The notes under the pieces are model-generated. The model did no database searches. It saw nothing but the letters and a program-made list of their open reading frames with translations, and was not told the origin of the DNA. The translations under genes were made by a program, and so were the position numbers. From assembly GCA_014378105.1 (NCBI GenBank), contig JACMOI010000089.1, forward strand, positions 1 to 35,891: a stretch of 35,891 bases of DNA. The letters are read 5' to 3'. The DNA comes from Pseudopedobacter sp. GTDB lineage: Bacteria; Bacteroidota; Bacteroidia; Sphingobacteriales; Sphingobacteriaceae. The stretch's first letter is position 1; every line of letters begins with the position of its first letter. Of this stretch, positions 25,348-34,200 are shown in pieces.

Positions 25348-26034
25348 TTATTTAGGTGCATTTAGAGTTTCTAAAAGCACTTTAGCAGCTTCCTCAGATG
25401 ATCCAGGATTCTGTCCTGTAATTAATAAACCATCCTTCTTCACATAAGAACTCCAATCAGCTCCTTTGCTATAATTTCCACCCAATTTTTTCATTTCATC
25501 TTCTAAAAGAAAAGGTACTACTTTAGTTAATTGTACAGCTTCTTCTTCTGAATTTGAGAATCCCGTAACTTCTTTTCCTTTTACCAATGGCTCGCCATTT
25601 GATGCTTTCACTTTGACCAAAGCAGCGGGAGCATGGCAAACAAACGCAACTGGCTTTTCATGCTTGTAGAAATCTTCAATTAATTTGATCGAAGTTTCAT
25701 CATTTGCTAAATCCCAAAGTGGACCATGACCGCCTGGGTAAAATACGGCATCATAATCCGCTTGATTTACTTCTGATAATTTAACAGAATACGCCAATTT
25801 TGTTTTTAATGCTTCATCCTGATGAAACCTTTTAGTTGCATCAGTTTGAGCATCCGCAGTATCGCTTTTGGGGTCTATAGGTGGTTGTCCACCTTTTGGC
25901 GAAGCAATGGTTAATTCTACACCTGCATCTGCCAATACATAATAAGGTGCGGCAAATTCTTCTACCCAAAAACCTGTTTTTTCACCTGTGTTTCCTAATT
26001 CGCTATGTGATGTTAATACGATTAATACTTTCAT
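25348..26034 (-). CDS. DJ-1/PfpI family protein, probable glyoxalase III/deglycase-like
   Basis: The protein is 228 residues from ATG at 26034 (an ATG five codons upstream at 26049 is also possible). It begins MKVLIVLTSHSELGNTGEKTGFWVEE, the class with an active-site Glu near residue 25/26, and has the nucleophile elbow AFVCHAPAAL with Cys133-His134. YPGGHGPLWDLA near 100-110 supplies the remaining pocket. This matches the Hsp31/glyoxalase III-like branch, which turns methylglyoxal into lactate without glutathione. It is the last gene of the MarR-headed set, 23 bases after the alcohol dehydrogenase, and is followed by a terminator. Confidence 0.88.
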   Translation of the reverse strand: MKVLIVLTSHSELGNTGEKTGFWVEEFAAPYYVLADAGVELTIASPKGGQPPIDPKSDTADAQTDATKRFHQDEALKTKLAYSVKLSEVNQADYDAVFYPGGHGPLWDLANDETSIKLIEDFYKHEKPVAFVCHAPAALVKVKASNGEPLVKGKEVTGFSNSEEEAVQLTKVVPFLLEDEMKKLGGNYSKGADWSSYVKKDGLLITGQNPGSSEEAAKVLLETLNAPK

Positions 26035-26057
26035 AATTATTGTTTTCATTTTTTAAA

Positions 26058-27218
26058 TTAATAACTCATTTCTACAATTTTCTCTACATCCGCCGGAGCC
26101 AATGTTTTGTGCTCACCTAAACCAACCCAACCTCTTTCTGTAAATCTTTTAGCAATTTTTTCTGCCGTTCCTTTATAGTCATCGGTATAGTCAGAAAGTT
26201 TGATGTCAATATCTAAGGATTTAAAGAAGTCTTCTGTTTTAATAATGGCTGCCTTAGCAATAGCGAGTGTATCGCCTTCATTTATTCCCCAAACTCTTTT
26301 ACCATATTGAGCCATTTTTTCTTTTTTAGCTTCCAAATTATATCTGTAATGACTAGGTGCAATTACCGCCAAAGTTCTTGCATGGTCTATTCCAAATTGT
26401 GCTGTTAACTCATGCCCGATTGCATGCACTGCCCAATCTGTTGGCACTCCTTTTTGTATTAAGCCATTTAAAGCCATGGTACAGCTCCACATAAAATTAG
26501 ATGCCGCTTCATAATCAGATGGATTATTGGTGATTCTTGGCGCCAACTCAATTAATGTTTGCATAATACTTTCTGCAAAACGATCTTGTAAAGCAGCACC
26601 AATTGGGTAAGTCATGTATTGTTCTAAAACATGGGTAAAGGCATCCGTAATTCCGTTGGCTAACTGTCGCTGAGGAATTGATTGTACTACCTCCGGATCT
26701 AAAATAGAGAATTGAGGAAATAATCCGGGACCCCCCATTCCTAATTTTTCTTGTGTTTCTCTTCTTGTAATTACAGAACCTGAATTCATTTCTGAACCTG
26801 TTGCTGGTAAAGTTAAAACCACTCCAAATGGCAATCCTTTTTCTGTTTTGATGGAATTCTTTAAAATATCCCATGGAGTTTCACCGTCATATAAAGCAGC
26901 AGAAGAAAGAAATTTAGTTCCATCAATTACAGAACCACCACCTACAGCAAGCATATAAGTGATTTTTTCGTCCTTAATAATTTTTAATGCATCCATTAAA
27001 ATTTCATATTCAGGATTGGCAGGTATGCCTCCAAATTCAACGACTTCAAAACTTTTTAAAGCATTTTTTACTTGCTCATAAATGCCGTTTTTTTTGATGC
27101 TACCACCACCATAAAGCATTAATATTTTTGCGTTAGCTGGAATTTCTGAAGCTACTTTTTCTATTTGTCCTTTACCAAAAATGATTTTGGTGGGGTTTTT
27201 AAATTCAAAATTTAACAT
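26058..27218 (-). CDS. Iron-dependent alcohol dehydrogenase, YqhD/BdhA-like
   Basis: A 386-residue group III alcohol dehydrogenase. It opens MLNFEFKNPTKIIFGKGQIE and has the nucleotide-binding AVGGGSVIDGTKFLS near residue 93. The metal site is visible as Asp and His in NGITDAFTHVLEQYM and two His in HAIGHELTAQFGIDHARTLAVI. The start and the GGGSVIDGTK motif fit the NADPH-dependent YqhD/BdhA branch, which reduces many toxic aldehydes, rather than fermentative AdhE. It lies between the FrnE-like and DJ-1 family genes on the same strand, in a probable aldehyde-stress operon. Confidence 0.92.
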   Translation of the reverse strand: MLNFEFKNPTKIIFGKGQIEKVASEIPANAKILMLYGGGSIKKNGIYEQVKNALKSFEVVEFGGIPANPEYEILMDALKIIKDEKITYMLAVGGGSVIDGTKFLSSAALYDGETPWDILKNSIKTEKGLPFGVVLTLPATGSEMNSGSVITRRETQEKLGMGGPGLFPQFSILDPEVVQSIPQRQLANGITDAFTHVLEQYMTYPIGAALQDRFAESIMQTLIELAPRITNNPSDYEAASNFMWSCTMALNGLIQKGVPTDWAVHAIGHELTAQFGIDHARTLAVIAPSHYRYNLEAKKEKMAQYGKRVWGINEGDTLAIAKAAIIKTEDFFKSLDIDIKLSDYTDDYKGTAEKIAKRFTERGWVGLGEHKTLAPADVEKIVEMSY

Positions 27219-27241
27219 GATTTATTTTTTTACATTTAATA

Positions 27242-27907
27242 TTAACATTCATCACCAGTACATTGAAACTGGCCTTCCTTATTTTCTAATCCTAGTTGCT
27301 TAAACGCATCTAAAAAAACAGCTGGCGTTTGCGCCCCTTGAATCATATATTTATCATTGATGATAAAAGTAGGAACTGCTTGGATACCTGCTTCTCGGTA
27401 CATTTTCTCCTCTGCCAAAACTTCATCCCTAGCTTCATCAGATGCTAAAAAACTTTTAATTTCAGATTTAATTAACCCACAAGCTTCGCCAATTTTAACC
27501 AGTGTTTTTGGTTCTGAAAAGTCTTTACCCTCTACAAAATATGCCTCAAATAAACTGATAGCCAATTTTAAATCTTTCCCTTGCTTTTTGGCTAACCACA
27601 TTAAGCGATGAACATTTACTGTATTTGGGATGTTTGTGATTTTTTCTGGATTCATTGCTAAAGATTCTGAATCGGCTACGGTTTTAATCTGATCAAAAAG
27701 ATTTGCTCCTTGTTGCCCGAATTTTTTAAATAGGAAAGCATTTTTTTCCATACCTTCCTTCTCCAACTCCGGATGAAGTTGAAACGGTTTCCAAGAAATT
27801 TCCGCTTCATAATCTGATTGTGCCAAAGCATCATTAAGTCTTTTTTGACCAATGTAACACCAAGGACACACCAAATCTGATACGATATCTATTTTAATTT
27901 TATTCAT
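27242..27907 (-). CDS. DsbA family oxidoreductase, FrnE-like
   Basis: From ATG at 27907 the protein has 221 residues and begins MNKIKIDIVSDLVCPWCYIGQKRL, with the thioredoxin-fold motif Cys14-Pro-Trp-Cys17 and the cis-Pro region VPTFIINDKYMIQGAQ. There is no signal peptide, so it is a cytoplasmic FrnE-type disulfide/2-hydroxychromene isomerase-like protein, a group linked to oxidative and cadmium stress. A TTG six codons upstream is open but gives an untypical N-terminus. The gene starts four bases after the reductase stop. The C-terminus has a further Cys pair (FQCTGDEC), which is unusual and may be a metal or redox site. Confidence 0.9.
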   Translation of the reverse strand: MNKIKIDIVSDLVCPWCYIGQKRLNDALAQSDYEAEISWKPFQLHPELEKEGMEKNAFLFKKFGQQGANLFDQIKTVADSESLAMNPEKITNIPNTVNVHRLMWLAKKQGKDLKLAISLFEAYFVEGKDFSEPKTLVKIGEACGLIKSEIKSFLASDEARDEVLAEEKMYREAGIQAVPTFIINDKYMIQGAQTPAVFLDAFKQLGLENKEGQFQCTGDEC

Positions 27908-27911
27908 TTTC

Positions 27912-28907
27912 TTAAATTTTAACAATCATTTTTCCTTCGTTTTTTCCTTCAAACAAATCCATAAATGCTTGCGGAATATTCTCAAAGCCATCAACAACAG
28001 TTTCTGAATAAGTTAACTGACCTTCTTTTAACCATCTACTTAGTTTTTTGATGGCTTCTGGAAATTTATCGGCATAATTAGAAACTATAAAACCCTGCAT
28101 CAACACACTGTTTTTTACTAAAGTTGATTGTACTCTTGGTCCCATAGAAACTTCAGTTTCATTATAGGTTGATATTGCACCACAAACTGGCACTCTTGCA
28201 AATTTGTTGATATTGGCTAAAACGGCATCGGATATTTCTCCCCCAACGTTATCAAAATAAATATCAACGCCATTTGGAGCAGCATCTTTAATCGCCTTTT
28301 TCATATCAGTTGTAGTTTTATAATTGATGCCTTCATCAAAACCAAACTTAGATTTCAGCATTTCTACTTTTTCATCTGAACCAGCTATGCCAATCACTTT
28401 GCAGCCTAATATTTTTCCAATTTGACCAACTACACTTCCAACAGCTCCTGCTGCGCCAGAAACTACCAATGTTTCTCCTTTTTGAGGATTTGCAATATTT
28501 ATCAATCCAGAATAAGCGGTTAAACCTGTCATTCCTAAAATGCCTAAATAAGCAGAAAGGTCGGCGGCATTCACATCCACTTTCGTTAAACCTTTTCCAC
28601 TTGATGTTTGAAACTGTTTCCAATCTAACCCGCCAGTTATAAAATCACCTATTTTAAAATCACCGTTTTTTGAATCTGTAACTTCTGCTACAATTGCAGA
28701 CTGAATAGGTTTGTTGAGTTCAAAAGGTGCAACATAAGATTTTGCATCACTCATCCTACCACGTAAATAGGGATCAACAGAAACATAAAGCGTCTTTAAC
28801 AAAACTTCTCCATCTTTTAAAATAGGATTGTCTTCTTCAATAAATTTGAAATCTTTTAAAGTTGGTTTACCAACCGGTCGACTATTTAATACAATTACTT
28901 TGTTCAT
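27912..28907 (-). CDS. NADP-dependent medium-chain oxidoreductase, CurA/leukotriene B4 dehydrogenase-like
   Basis: The 331-residue enzyme starts MNKVIVLNSRPVGKPTLKDF and shows the zinc-free MDR features: YVSVDPYLRGRM near residue 45, MTGLTAYSGLINI, the nucleotide loop SGAAGAVGSVVGQIGK, and YFDNVGGEISDAVL. Proteins of this group reduce the double bond of alpha,beta-unsaturated aldehydes and ketones with NADPH. I set the start at ATG 28907; frames upstream to 28937 are open but overlap the second MarR-type site. It is the first enzyme gene of the MarR set and is separated from marR by 57 bases that hold an operator-like repeat. Confidence 0.92.
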   Translation of the reverse strand: MNKVIVLNSRPVGKPTLKDFKFIEEDNPILKDGEVLLKTLYVSVDPYLRGRMSDAKSYVAPFELNKPIQSAIVAEVTDSKNGDFKIGDFITGGLDWKQFQTSSGKGLTKVDVNAADLSAYLGILGMTGLTAYSGLINIANPQKGETLVVSGAAGAVGSVVGQIGKILGCKVIGIAGSDEKVEMLKSKFGFDEGINYKTTTDMKKAIKDAAPNGVDIYFDNVGGEISDAVLANINKFARVPVCGAISTYNETEVSMGPRVQSTLVKNSVLMQGFIVSNYADKFPEAIKKLSRWLKEGQLTYSETVVDGFENIPQAFMDLFEGKNEGKMIVKI

Positions 28908-28930
28908 GATACTTATTTTAAATCCAGGAC

Positions 28931-28950
28931 TTAACATCCATGGATGATAT
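28931..28950. promoter_or_regulatory. Second MarR-type operator copy
   Basis: TTAACATCCATGGATGATAT shares its 15-base core AACATCCATGGATG with the perfect palindrome before marR; only outer bases differ, so one half-site is degenerate. It lies 24 bases before the reductase ATG and 480 bases from the first copy. Two copies in the same cluster are very unlikely by chance. Confidence 0.75.
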
Positions 28951-28964
28951 TTTATTAAATTTTT

Positions 28965-29402
28965 TTACTTCCTTATTTTCTCTAATAAATCATTAAGTAG
29001 ATTGGATTGCTCATCATTTAAATCAATAACTACGCCATCAATCAATTCACGTCCAGTCTTTTTTATAGCTATTCCTTTTAACGTGATTTTGATAGTAACT
29101 ACTCGTTGATCGATGCTGTATCGCTCTTTTTGGATGAACCCTTTTTCCATGAGCTTATTCAATAGCCTAGAAACATTGGGCATCCTATCAATCAAACGAT
29201 CTTTGATAAGATTAACTGTTGCCGCTTTTTCAGGTTGTCCATCTAATATAGATAAAGCATTAAATTGTTGAAGAGACAAACCTGTTGGTTTTAAAGCGAC
29301 AGAAATTTTATTTAAAACCCAATTAGAAGTGAAGATGATGTTGGTGAATGCCCTTTGTTGCAAACTGCCAAACTCGTGTTTTAATTCTTCTTCAATTTTC
29401 AT
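28965..29402 (-). CDS. MarR family transcriptional regulator
   Basis: The 145-residue protein has a typical MarR layout: N-terminal dimer helices, a winged helix (LSLQQFNALSILDGQPEKAATVNLIKDRLIDRMPNVSRLLNKLMEKGFIQKERYSIDQRVVTIKITLKG, read in parts) with the D-x-R wing pattern IDQRV, and a C-terminal dimer helix. The ligand is unknown; there is no Cys in the sequence as translated, so direct thiol sensing as in OhrR is unlikely. It is the first gene before the redox enzymes and its promoter spacer holds a perfect palindrome, so it probably represses itself and the operon. The ATG may lie almost at the transcription start. Confidence 0.93.
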   Translation of the reverse strand: MKIEEELKHEFGSLQQRAFTNIIFTSNWVLNKISVALKPTGLSLQQFNALSILDGQPEKAATVNLIKDRLIDRMPNVSRLLNKLMEKGFIQKERYSIDQRVVTIKITLKGIAIKKTGRELIDGVVIDLNDEQSNLLNDLLEKIRK

Positions 29403-29405
29403 TCT

Positions 29406-29439
29406 ACAAATTTAACATCCATGGATGTTAAATCCAAGG
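29406..29439 (-). promoter_or_regulatory. marR promoter with MarR operator in the spacer
   Basis: On the minus strand TTGG (-33, about 29437-29434), a 19-base spacer and TAAATTTG (-7, about 29414-29407) form a good Bacteroidota promoter. A perfect 22-bp palindrome with core TAACATCCATGGATGTTA covers 29411-29432, that is, the whole spacer and part of the -7 element. The ATG follows only four bases after the -7 element, which implies a leaderless or nearly leaderless mRNA. Confidence 0.75.
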
Positions 29440-29560
29440 ATTATAAATTTATTTTTATGTTTTAAATGTCAGGTTTAGTTGATGAGTGCTTAGTTAATTC
29501 GGATTGGAAATATTTATTTAGATACGATATCACTTAACATTCCAAAAGCTGAATTTATTT

Positions 29561-29596
29561 AAAACGCCGACAGGATTTCGAACCTTTCAGCGTTTT
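29561..29596. repeat. Imperfect intergenic palindrome
   Basis: AAACGCCGACAGG (from 29561) pairs with CCTTTCAGCGTTT (to 29596) around an 8-base centre, with one wobble and one mismatch. Similar palindromes with an ACGCTGACAGG-like core are, from memory, common between genes of Pedobacter relatives. The rest of 29433-29660 shows no gene. Confidence 0.5.
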
Positions 29597-29659
29597 AAAT
29601 TTCGAAACAACATTTTCAAGGATGTTATTTCTAATACCAGATGTAATTAAACCGATACC

Positions 29660-29798
29660 AAATAAAAACTCCCTGAAAAAATTAATTCTCAGGGAGTTAA
29701 AATAGGTTAACCTTTGTGCCTAAACCCGGCTGGCAGCGGTATCCTTTTAATGTTTATTTTTAAAATCATTAAAAGATTTAGCAGAAGACGGGACTATC
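29660..29798 (-). ncRNA. Candidate structured small RNA with its own promoter and terminator
   Basis: No protein-coding frame is convincing between the amidohydrolase stop (29833) and marR. On the minus strand a promoter-like TACGTTTG (29812-29805) predicts a start near 29798. The transcript would contain GAUAGUCCCG early, a perfect 9-bp hairpin (29775-29767 with 29752-29744), a CCCG/CGGG pairing (29792-29789 with 29728-29725) that closes a bubbled rod, then a terminator at 29698-29667. A rod with internal bubbles, about 135 nt long, is reminiscent of 6S-type RNA, but I cannot confirm the family. The minus strand also holds the amidohydrolase gene just upstream, so processing from its 3' UTR is an alternative. 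Confidence 0.5.
29667..29698 (-). terminator. Rho-independent terminator of the candidate RNA
   Basis: AACTCCCTGA (29667-29676) pairs perfectly with TCAGGGAGTT (29689-29698) around a 12-base loop. On the minus strand it is followed by TTTATTT, a usable U tract. It also would terminate the amidohydrolase operon. Confidence 0.85.
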
Positions 29799-29804
29799 GT
29801 TCGC

Positions 29805-29837
29805 CAAACGTAGTGCTATTGCTTTTCGAAAATCAAT
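29805..29837 (-). promoter_or_regulatory. Putative promoter of the candidate RNA
   Basis: TACGTTTG (29812-29805 on minus) matches the TAnnTTTG element exactly. ATTG at 29837-29834 lies 21 bases upstream as a weaker -33, overlapping the end of the amidohydrolase gene. Confidence 0.5.
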
Positions 29838-31128
29838 CAGCTTTGATGCCGTATTTTTCTGCGTATTTCTTGTACAGTTGTTTTTGTACGTTATTTAAAT
29901 CAATAGATCTTCCTTGTATAAAGGCGGTAGTGACGTTATTAGTCATCATGTCTAAAGCGTCACCTTCGGAGATAATGATGTTAGCATCTTTACCAACTTC
30001 TAAAGTACCTGTCATGTTATCAATTCCTAAAATTTTAGCGGTGTTTGAAGTGATGGTAGCCAAAGCTTCTTCTTTAGTCAAACCGTAAGCAGCACTTACA
30101 CCTGCCATGAAAGGCAAGTTGCGTTGTTGCCAATATCCATCAACGCTCATCGCTATTAACAAGCCAGCATCATGCAAAATTTTTGCGTTTTTGTACGGCA
30201 AATAAACATCATCGTCATCATTTACTGGTAACGATTGACTTTCATACATAATAATGGGAACGTTATGATCTTTCAAAAATCCAGTAATTTCTACTGCATC
30301 TTCTGCCCCAACCAAAACCGGCGTGATTCCAAAACTTTCGAAGAATTTTACTGCTACAATGATGTCCTTTTGATCATTTACATTGACCATTGCTTTTTTG
30401 TTGCCGTTGAAAAGCCCTTTCATAGCATCGAAACGAGCATTAAAAGTATTTGGCTTTTCTGTACTTGCATAGGCTTTTGCTTCTGCAAAATAGTTATTGA
30501 GCTCCGTTAATTGCTTTTGGTAACGTTCTTTTTGCTGATCTTCTGAAATGACTGCTCCACCTCTTCTTCCCCCTCCTCTGGTTTTCGCTGTTGGCCAATT
30601 GAAATGAACCGCCATATCTTTCTTGTAAGCTGCATCTTCCCAATTCCATGCATCTAATTGCACTACAGATGAGGTGCCGCTGATACTACCTCCCTGCGGA
30701 ACAATGTGTGCTAACAAAACCCCATTACTCCGCAATGTATTGATCACCTTACTATCCGTATTGTAAGCTACCAAAGAACGGATGCTGGGATTAATATCAC
30801 CCAACTCTTCATAATCAGCTGTGGCACCTACAGCACTTATTTCTACCAAACCAAGGTTGGTACTGGAAGCAATTACACCCGGATAAACATGTTTGCCTTT
30901 AAGATCAAACACTTTAATATCCATAATGGATGCCGAAGGCCGCACATCAATAATTTTGCCATTGCTGAAAACGATCATACCATTTTCAATAACCTCACCG
31001 TTACCAATATGTATTACCCCGTTTGTTAGAGCGATGGTACCGGTTTGTGCCGGCGAAGGATGCATATTTTCCTGCGCCGCAACAGTTATAGAAAACAGTA
31101 AAACGATTGGTAAGAATATTTTTTTCAT
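29833..31128 (-). CDS. Secreted amidohydrolase-family protein lacking the metal-binding HxH
   Basis: From ATG at 31128 the protein has 431 residues, with a signal peptide MKKIFLPIVLLFSITVAAQ. The amidohydrolase frame is clear: TIALTNGVIHIGNGEVIENGMIVFSNGKI, then VYPGVIASSTNLGL, and at the end ITSNTAKILGIDNMTGTLEVGKDANIIISEGDAL. The HxH metal motif that should follow the PGxID strand is Ser89-Thr-Asn91, so the canonical metal site is absent. A Gly/Arg-rich stretch (TRGGGRRGGAV) lies mid-protein. It follows the 1007-residue amidohydrolase gene by 79 bases, as in many Bacteroidota. Base composition of its first ~190 codons resembles the DNA to the right, its remainder the DNA to the left. Confidence 0.82.
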   Translation of the reverse strand: MKKIFLPIVLLFSITVAAQENMHPSPAQTGTIALTNGVIHIGNGEVIENGMIVFSNGKIIDVRPSASIMDIKVFDLKGKHVYPGVIASSTNLGLVEISAVGATADYEELGDINPSIRSLVAYNTDSKVINTLRSNGVLLAHIVPQGGSISGTSSVVQLDAWNWEDAAYKKDMAVHFNWPTAKTRGGGRRGGAVISEDQQKERYQKQLTELNNYFAEAKAYASTEKPNTFNARFDAMKGLFNGNKKAMVNVNDQKDIIVAVKFFESFGITPVLVGAEDAVEITGFLKDHNVPIIMYESQSLPVNDDDDVYLPYKNAKILHDAGLLIAMSVDGYWQQRNLPFMAGVSAAYGLTKEEALATITSNTAKILGIDNMTGTLEVGKDANIIISEGDALDMMTNNVTTAFIQGRSIDLNNVQKQLYKKYAEKYGIKAD

Positions 31129-31207
31129 GCTGTTTATTTTTTGCCAGGCTTGCCTGAACATGGAATATAATTATGTGAATATGGCTATTGCTGAAGCCAC
31201 TAAAAAT

Positions 31208-34200
31208 TTACTGATTGTCGATAGAAAGATTATTTTTTTCTATTTTTCCCCAGAAAGCTTTGTCCGTGTGAATGTCTTCTTCACAATAATTTTTCTCACG
31301 GAAAGAAGGCGCTGCAGGAGAAGTTTTCTCGCCGCCCTTTTTTGCACCTATCATTTTCTGTATCAACCTGGCTCTTTCTTTTACAATGGCTTCTCTTAAT
31401 AATTTATCTTTTTCATTGTCAAAATAAACAATGCCGTCAACAATGGTTTTTTCGGCACGTGCGTAAATACTTAATGGGTTATCGCTCCACAAAACAAGGT
31501 CTGCATCTTTACCGGTTTTAATACTGCCTGTTCTGTTTGCCACATGCAGCATAATTGCCGGGTTTAGTGTGACCATTTTTAATGCATCTTCTTCGCTCAT
31601 GTCTGTGTATTTTACACTTTTAGCGGCTTCCTGGTTAAGGCGTCTTGCCATTTCTCCGTCATCGGAATTGATGGCAACATTAAGACCGGCCTTTTGCATC
31701 AAATAAGCATTCTGCGGAATGGCATCCACCACTTCCATTTTATAAGCCCACCAATCGCTGAATGTGGAAGCGCTGGCACCGTGTACTTTCATTTTATCTG
31801 CTACCTTGTATCCTTCCAAAATATGCGTAAAAGTATTTACTGAAAAGCCAAACTTTTCAGCTACCCTCATCATCGAAGTGATCTCACTTTGTACGTAGGA
31901 GTGGCAGGTTATAAAACGTTTTTTATTTAGAATCTCAACCAATGCATCCAACTCTAAATCTCTTCTTTTGCCTGCCGGTAATTTTTCGTATTCTCTTGCT
32001 CTTGTAAAAGCATCTGTCATCACTTCTTCCACACCCATTCGTGTATCCGGAAAACGGTTGTTAGTTTGAGAATAAGAACGTTTTACGTTTTCGCCAAGGG
32101 CAAATTTTATAAAAGGATCCCAGTTGCTAAATTTAAGTTGTTCTGCACTTGCACCCCAGCGAAGTTTTATTAATTGTGTTTGCCCGCCAATGGTATTGCA
32201 ACTACCGTGTAAAATATGGCTGCTGGTAACACCGCCACTAAGTTGACGATAAATATCAATGTCTTCGGGATCGAGCACATCTGCAATCCTTGCTTCGGAA
32301 GTAACAGATTGCGAACATTCATTGATTCCCCCCGTGCCTGCAATATGTGAATGCTCATCAATAATACCTGGCGACAAATGTTTACCCGTACCATCTATTA
32401 TTTTTGCAGCCACATCGGATAAATTTTTACCAATGGCTGCTATTTTTCCGTTCTTAATTAATACATCCGTATTGGCTAACTCACCTTCTTTTTCATTGGT
32501 CCAAACAGTGGCATTCTTTATTAAAATATTTTGCTGTATCGGCGTGGTTGTAAAACCGTAGCCATTAAAAGGGTAAGTAATTTCACCCCCAACAGCAGCA
32601 ACAGTATCTTTCTTTTTTTTGCCGGTTGTGTCAGCAGCCAACACCTGGCTGCCGGCTTTTACTGCTGTCCATGATAATTGTTTTCCTCCAATAGTTTCGC
32701 CTGTTCCACTCCATGCATCTTCACTGATTACACCACTTAATCTTGCAGCATTGGCACTGTCTTTTTTATAATTAATTACCATCAATATCAGTTTATCTTT
32801 TATTTTAAGATCAACTTTTGTTGTATCAGTACCAATAATTTCTGCAGATGGTTTTGATATATCTCCTGTTACAGACAATGTGTGTGGCGTGTTGTTGATC
32901 ACTAAATTATAATTGCCTCTGATATCTTTCCATCCATCCTCCATCAAGGTATATTTATTGCCTTGTATCCAGTTCTGATATACAATATTTTTTTCAGAAA
33001 AAATAGGTGCAGAGGTAATTAAGAAGTTAGCAATTTTACCTGTTTCAATACTACCAACTTTATCGTACATACCTAACAAAGTGGCCGGTGTTTCAGTTAG
33101 TGCTTTTAATGCTTTTTGTTCGCTTAAACCTAACTGTATTGCCTTACGCAGGTTACTGAAAAAAGAACCGGTTTCTTTTAATCCGTTGGCAGTTAACGCA
33201 AAATTAATATTCGCTTTTTCAAATGCAGCAGGGTTGGCAGGTGCCATTTCCCAATGCTTCATCTCTGCCAGTGCTACAAATCTTGCATCTGTAGGATCTT
33301 CCACATCCATCGCTTGTGGAAAATTTAAAGGAACAATAAATGATGCATTGGTTGACTTTACTTCGCTGATACGCTGGTACTCATTACCGGCAGCACGAAT
33401 GATAAATTGAACACCAAATTCATCCCCTATCTTATCAGCTCTAAGGTCGCTCCACTTATCACTGCTTTCAAAAATCTGTGGCAACAACTGGTTATCTAAA
33501 AATGCCTGCAATGACAGGTTAGTTCCCTCTCCGGCAGGTTTTGTTTTATACCATTGTGCATCTAAAAAATTTTGTCGTAGTAAGGCAATACTACCCATCA
33601 GCGATGTAGGATAATCTTGTGTGGAACTTCCTTTATTAAATGAGTAATTAGCTGAAGCCTTTTCTTTAATCATCACTAAATTTTCTTTTTCATTTGCAAG
33701 TGTTACAACAGCACCGGTACCTCTTGAGATACCATCCATCTGGTGCGTTAATACAGTACCAAAACCGATAGCACGCAAGTCTTTTGCTTTAGTATCATTT
33801 ACAGCAAATGAGGTAGCCGCATCATTTTCCGACCTGATGGCCTGGTTCCATCCATAGGCTCCTTTTGTAGTGGATAAAAACTGAGATTGTCCCCGTTGAA
33901 CGCTGCCACTTTTTTGTGCTGTTTCACTTCCATAATCTGAATACATATCAATAAACGAAGGATAAATATATTTTCCGTTACAATCTACTATCACTGCATC
34001 TTTTGGCAAAGTTAATTTGGTACCAACGGCCTCAATTTTTCCTTTCCGAATAACCAGCGATGCATTTTGTAAAGTTGTTTGGGAATTGGTAACAATGGTT
34101 GCATTTATAAATGCATAGCAGCCTTCTTTGGGATTGGATACATCATTTACAGGAAAGGTGGATTGCGCATTTAAGTGATCTGTAAAAAAAAATATAACGG

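Noticed and set aside
29714-30088. Open frame on the plus strand overlapping the amidohydrolase end and candidate RNA
   Set aside because: It is antisense to a well-supported gene, has no recognisable domain, and its first part coincides with the structured RNA.
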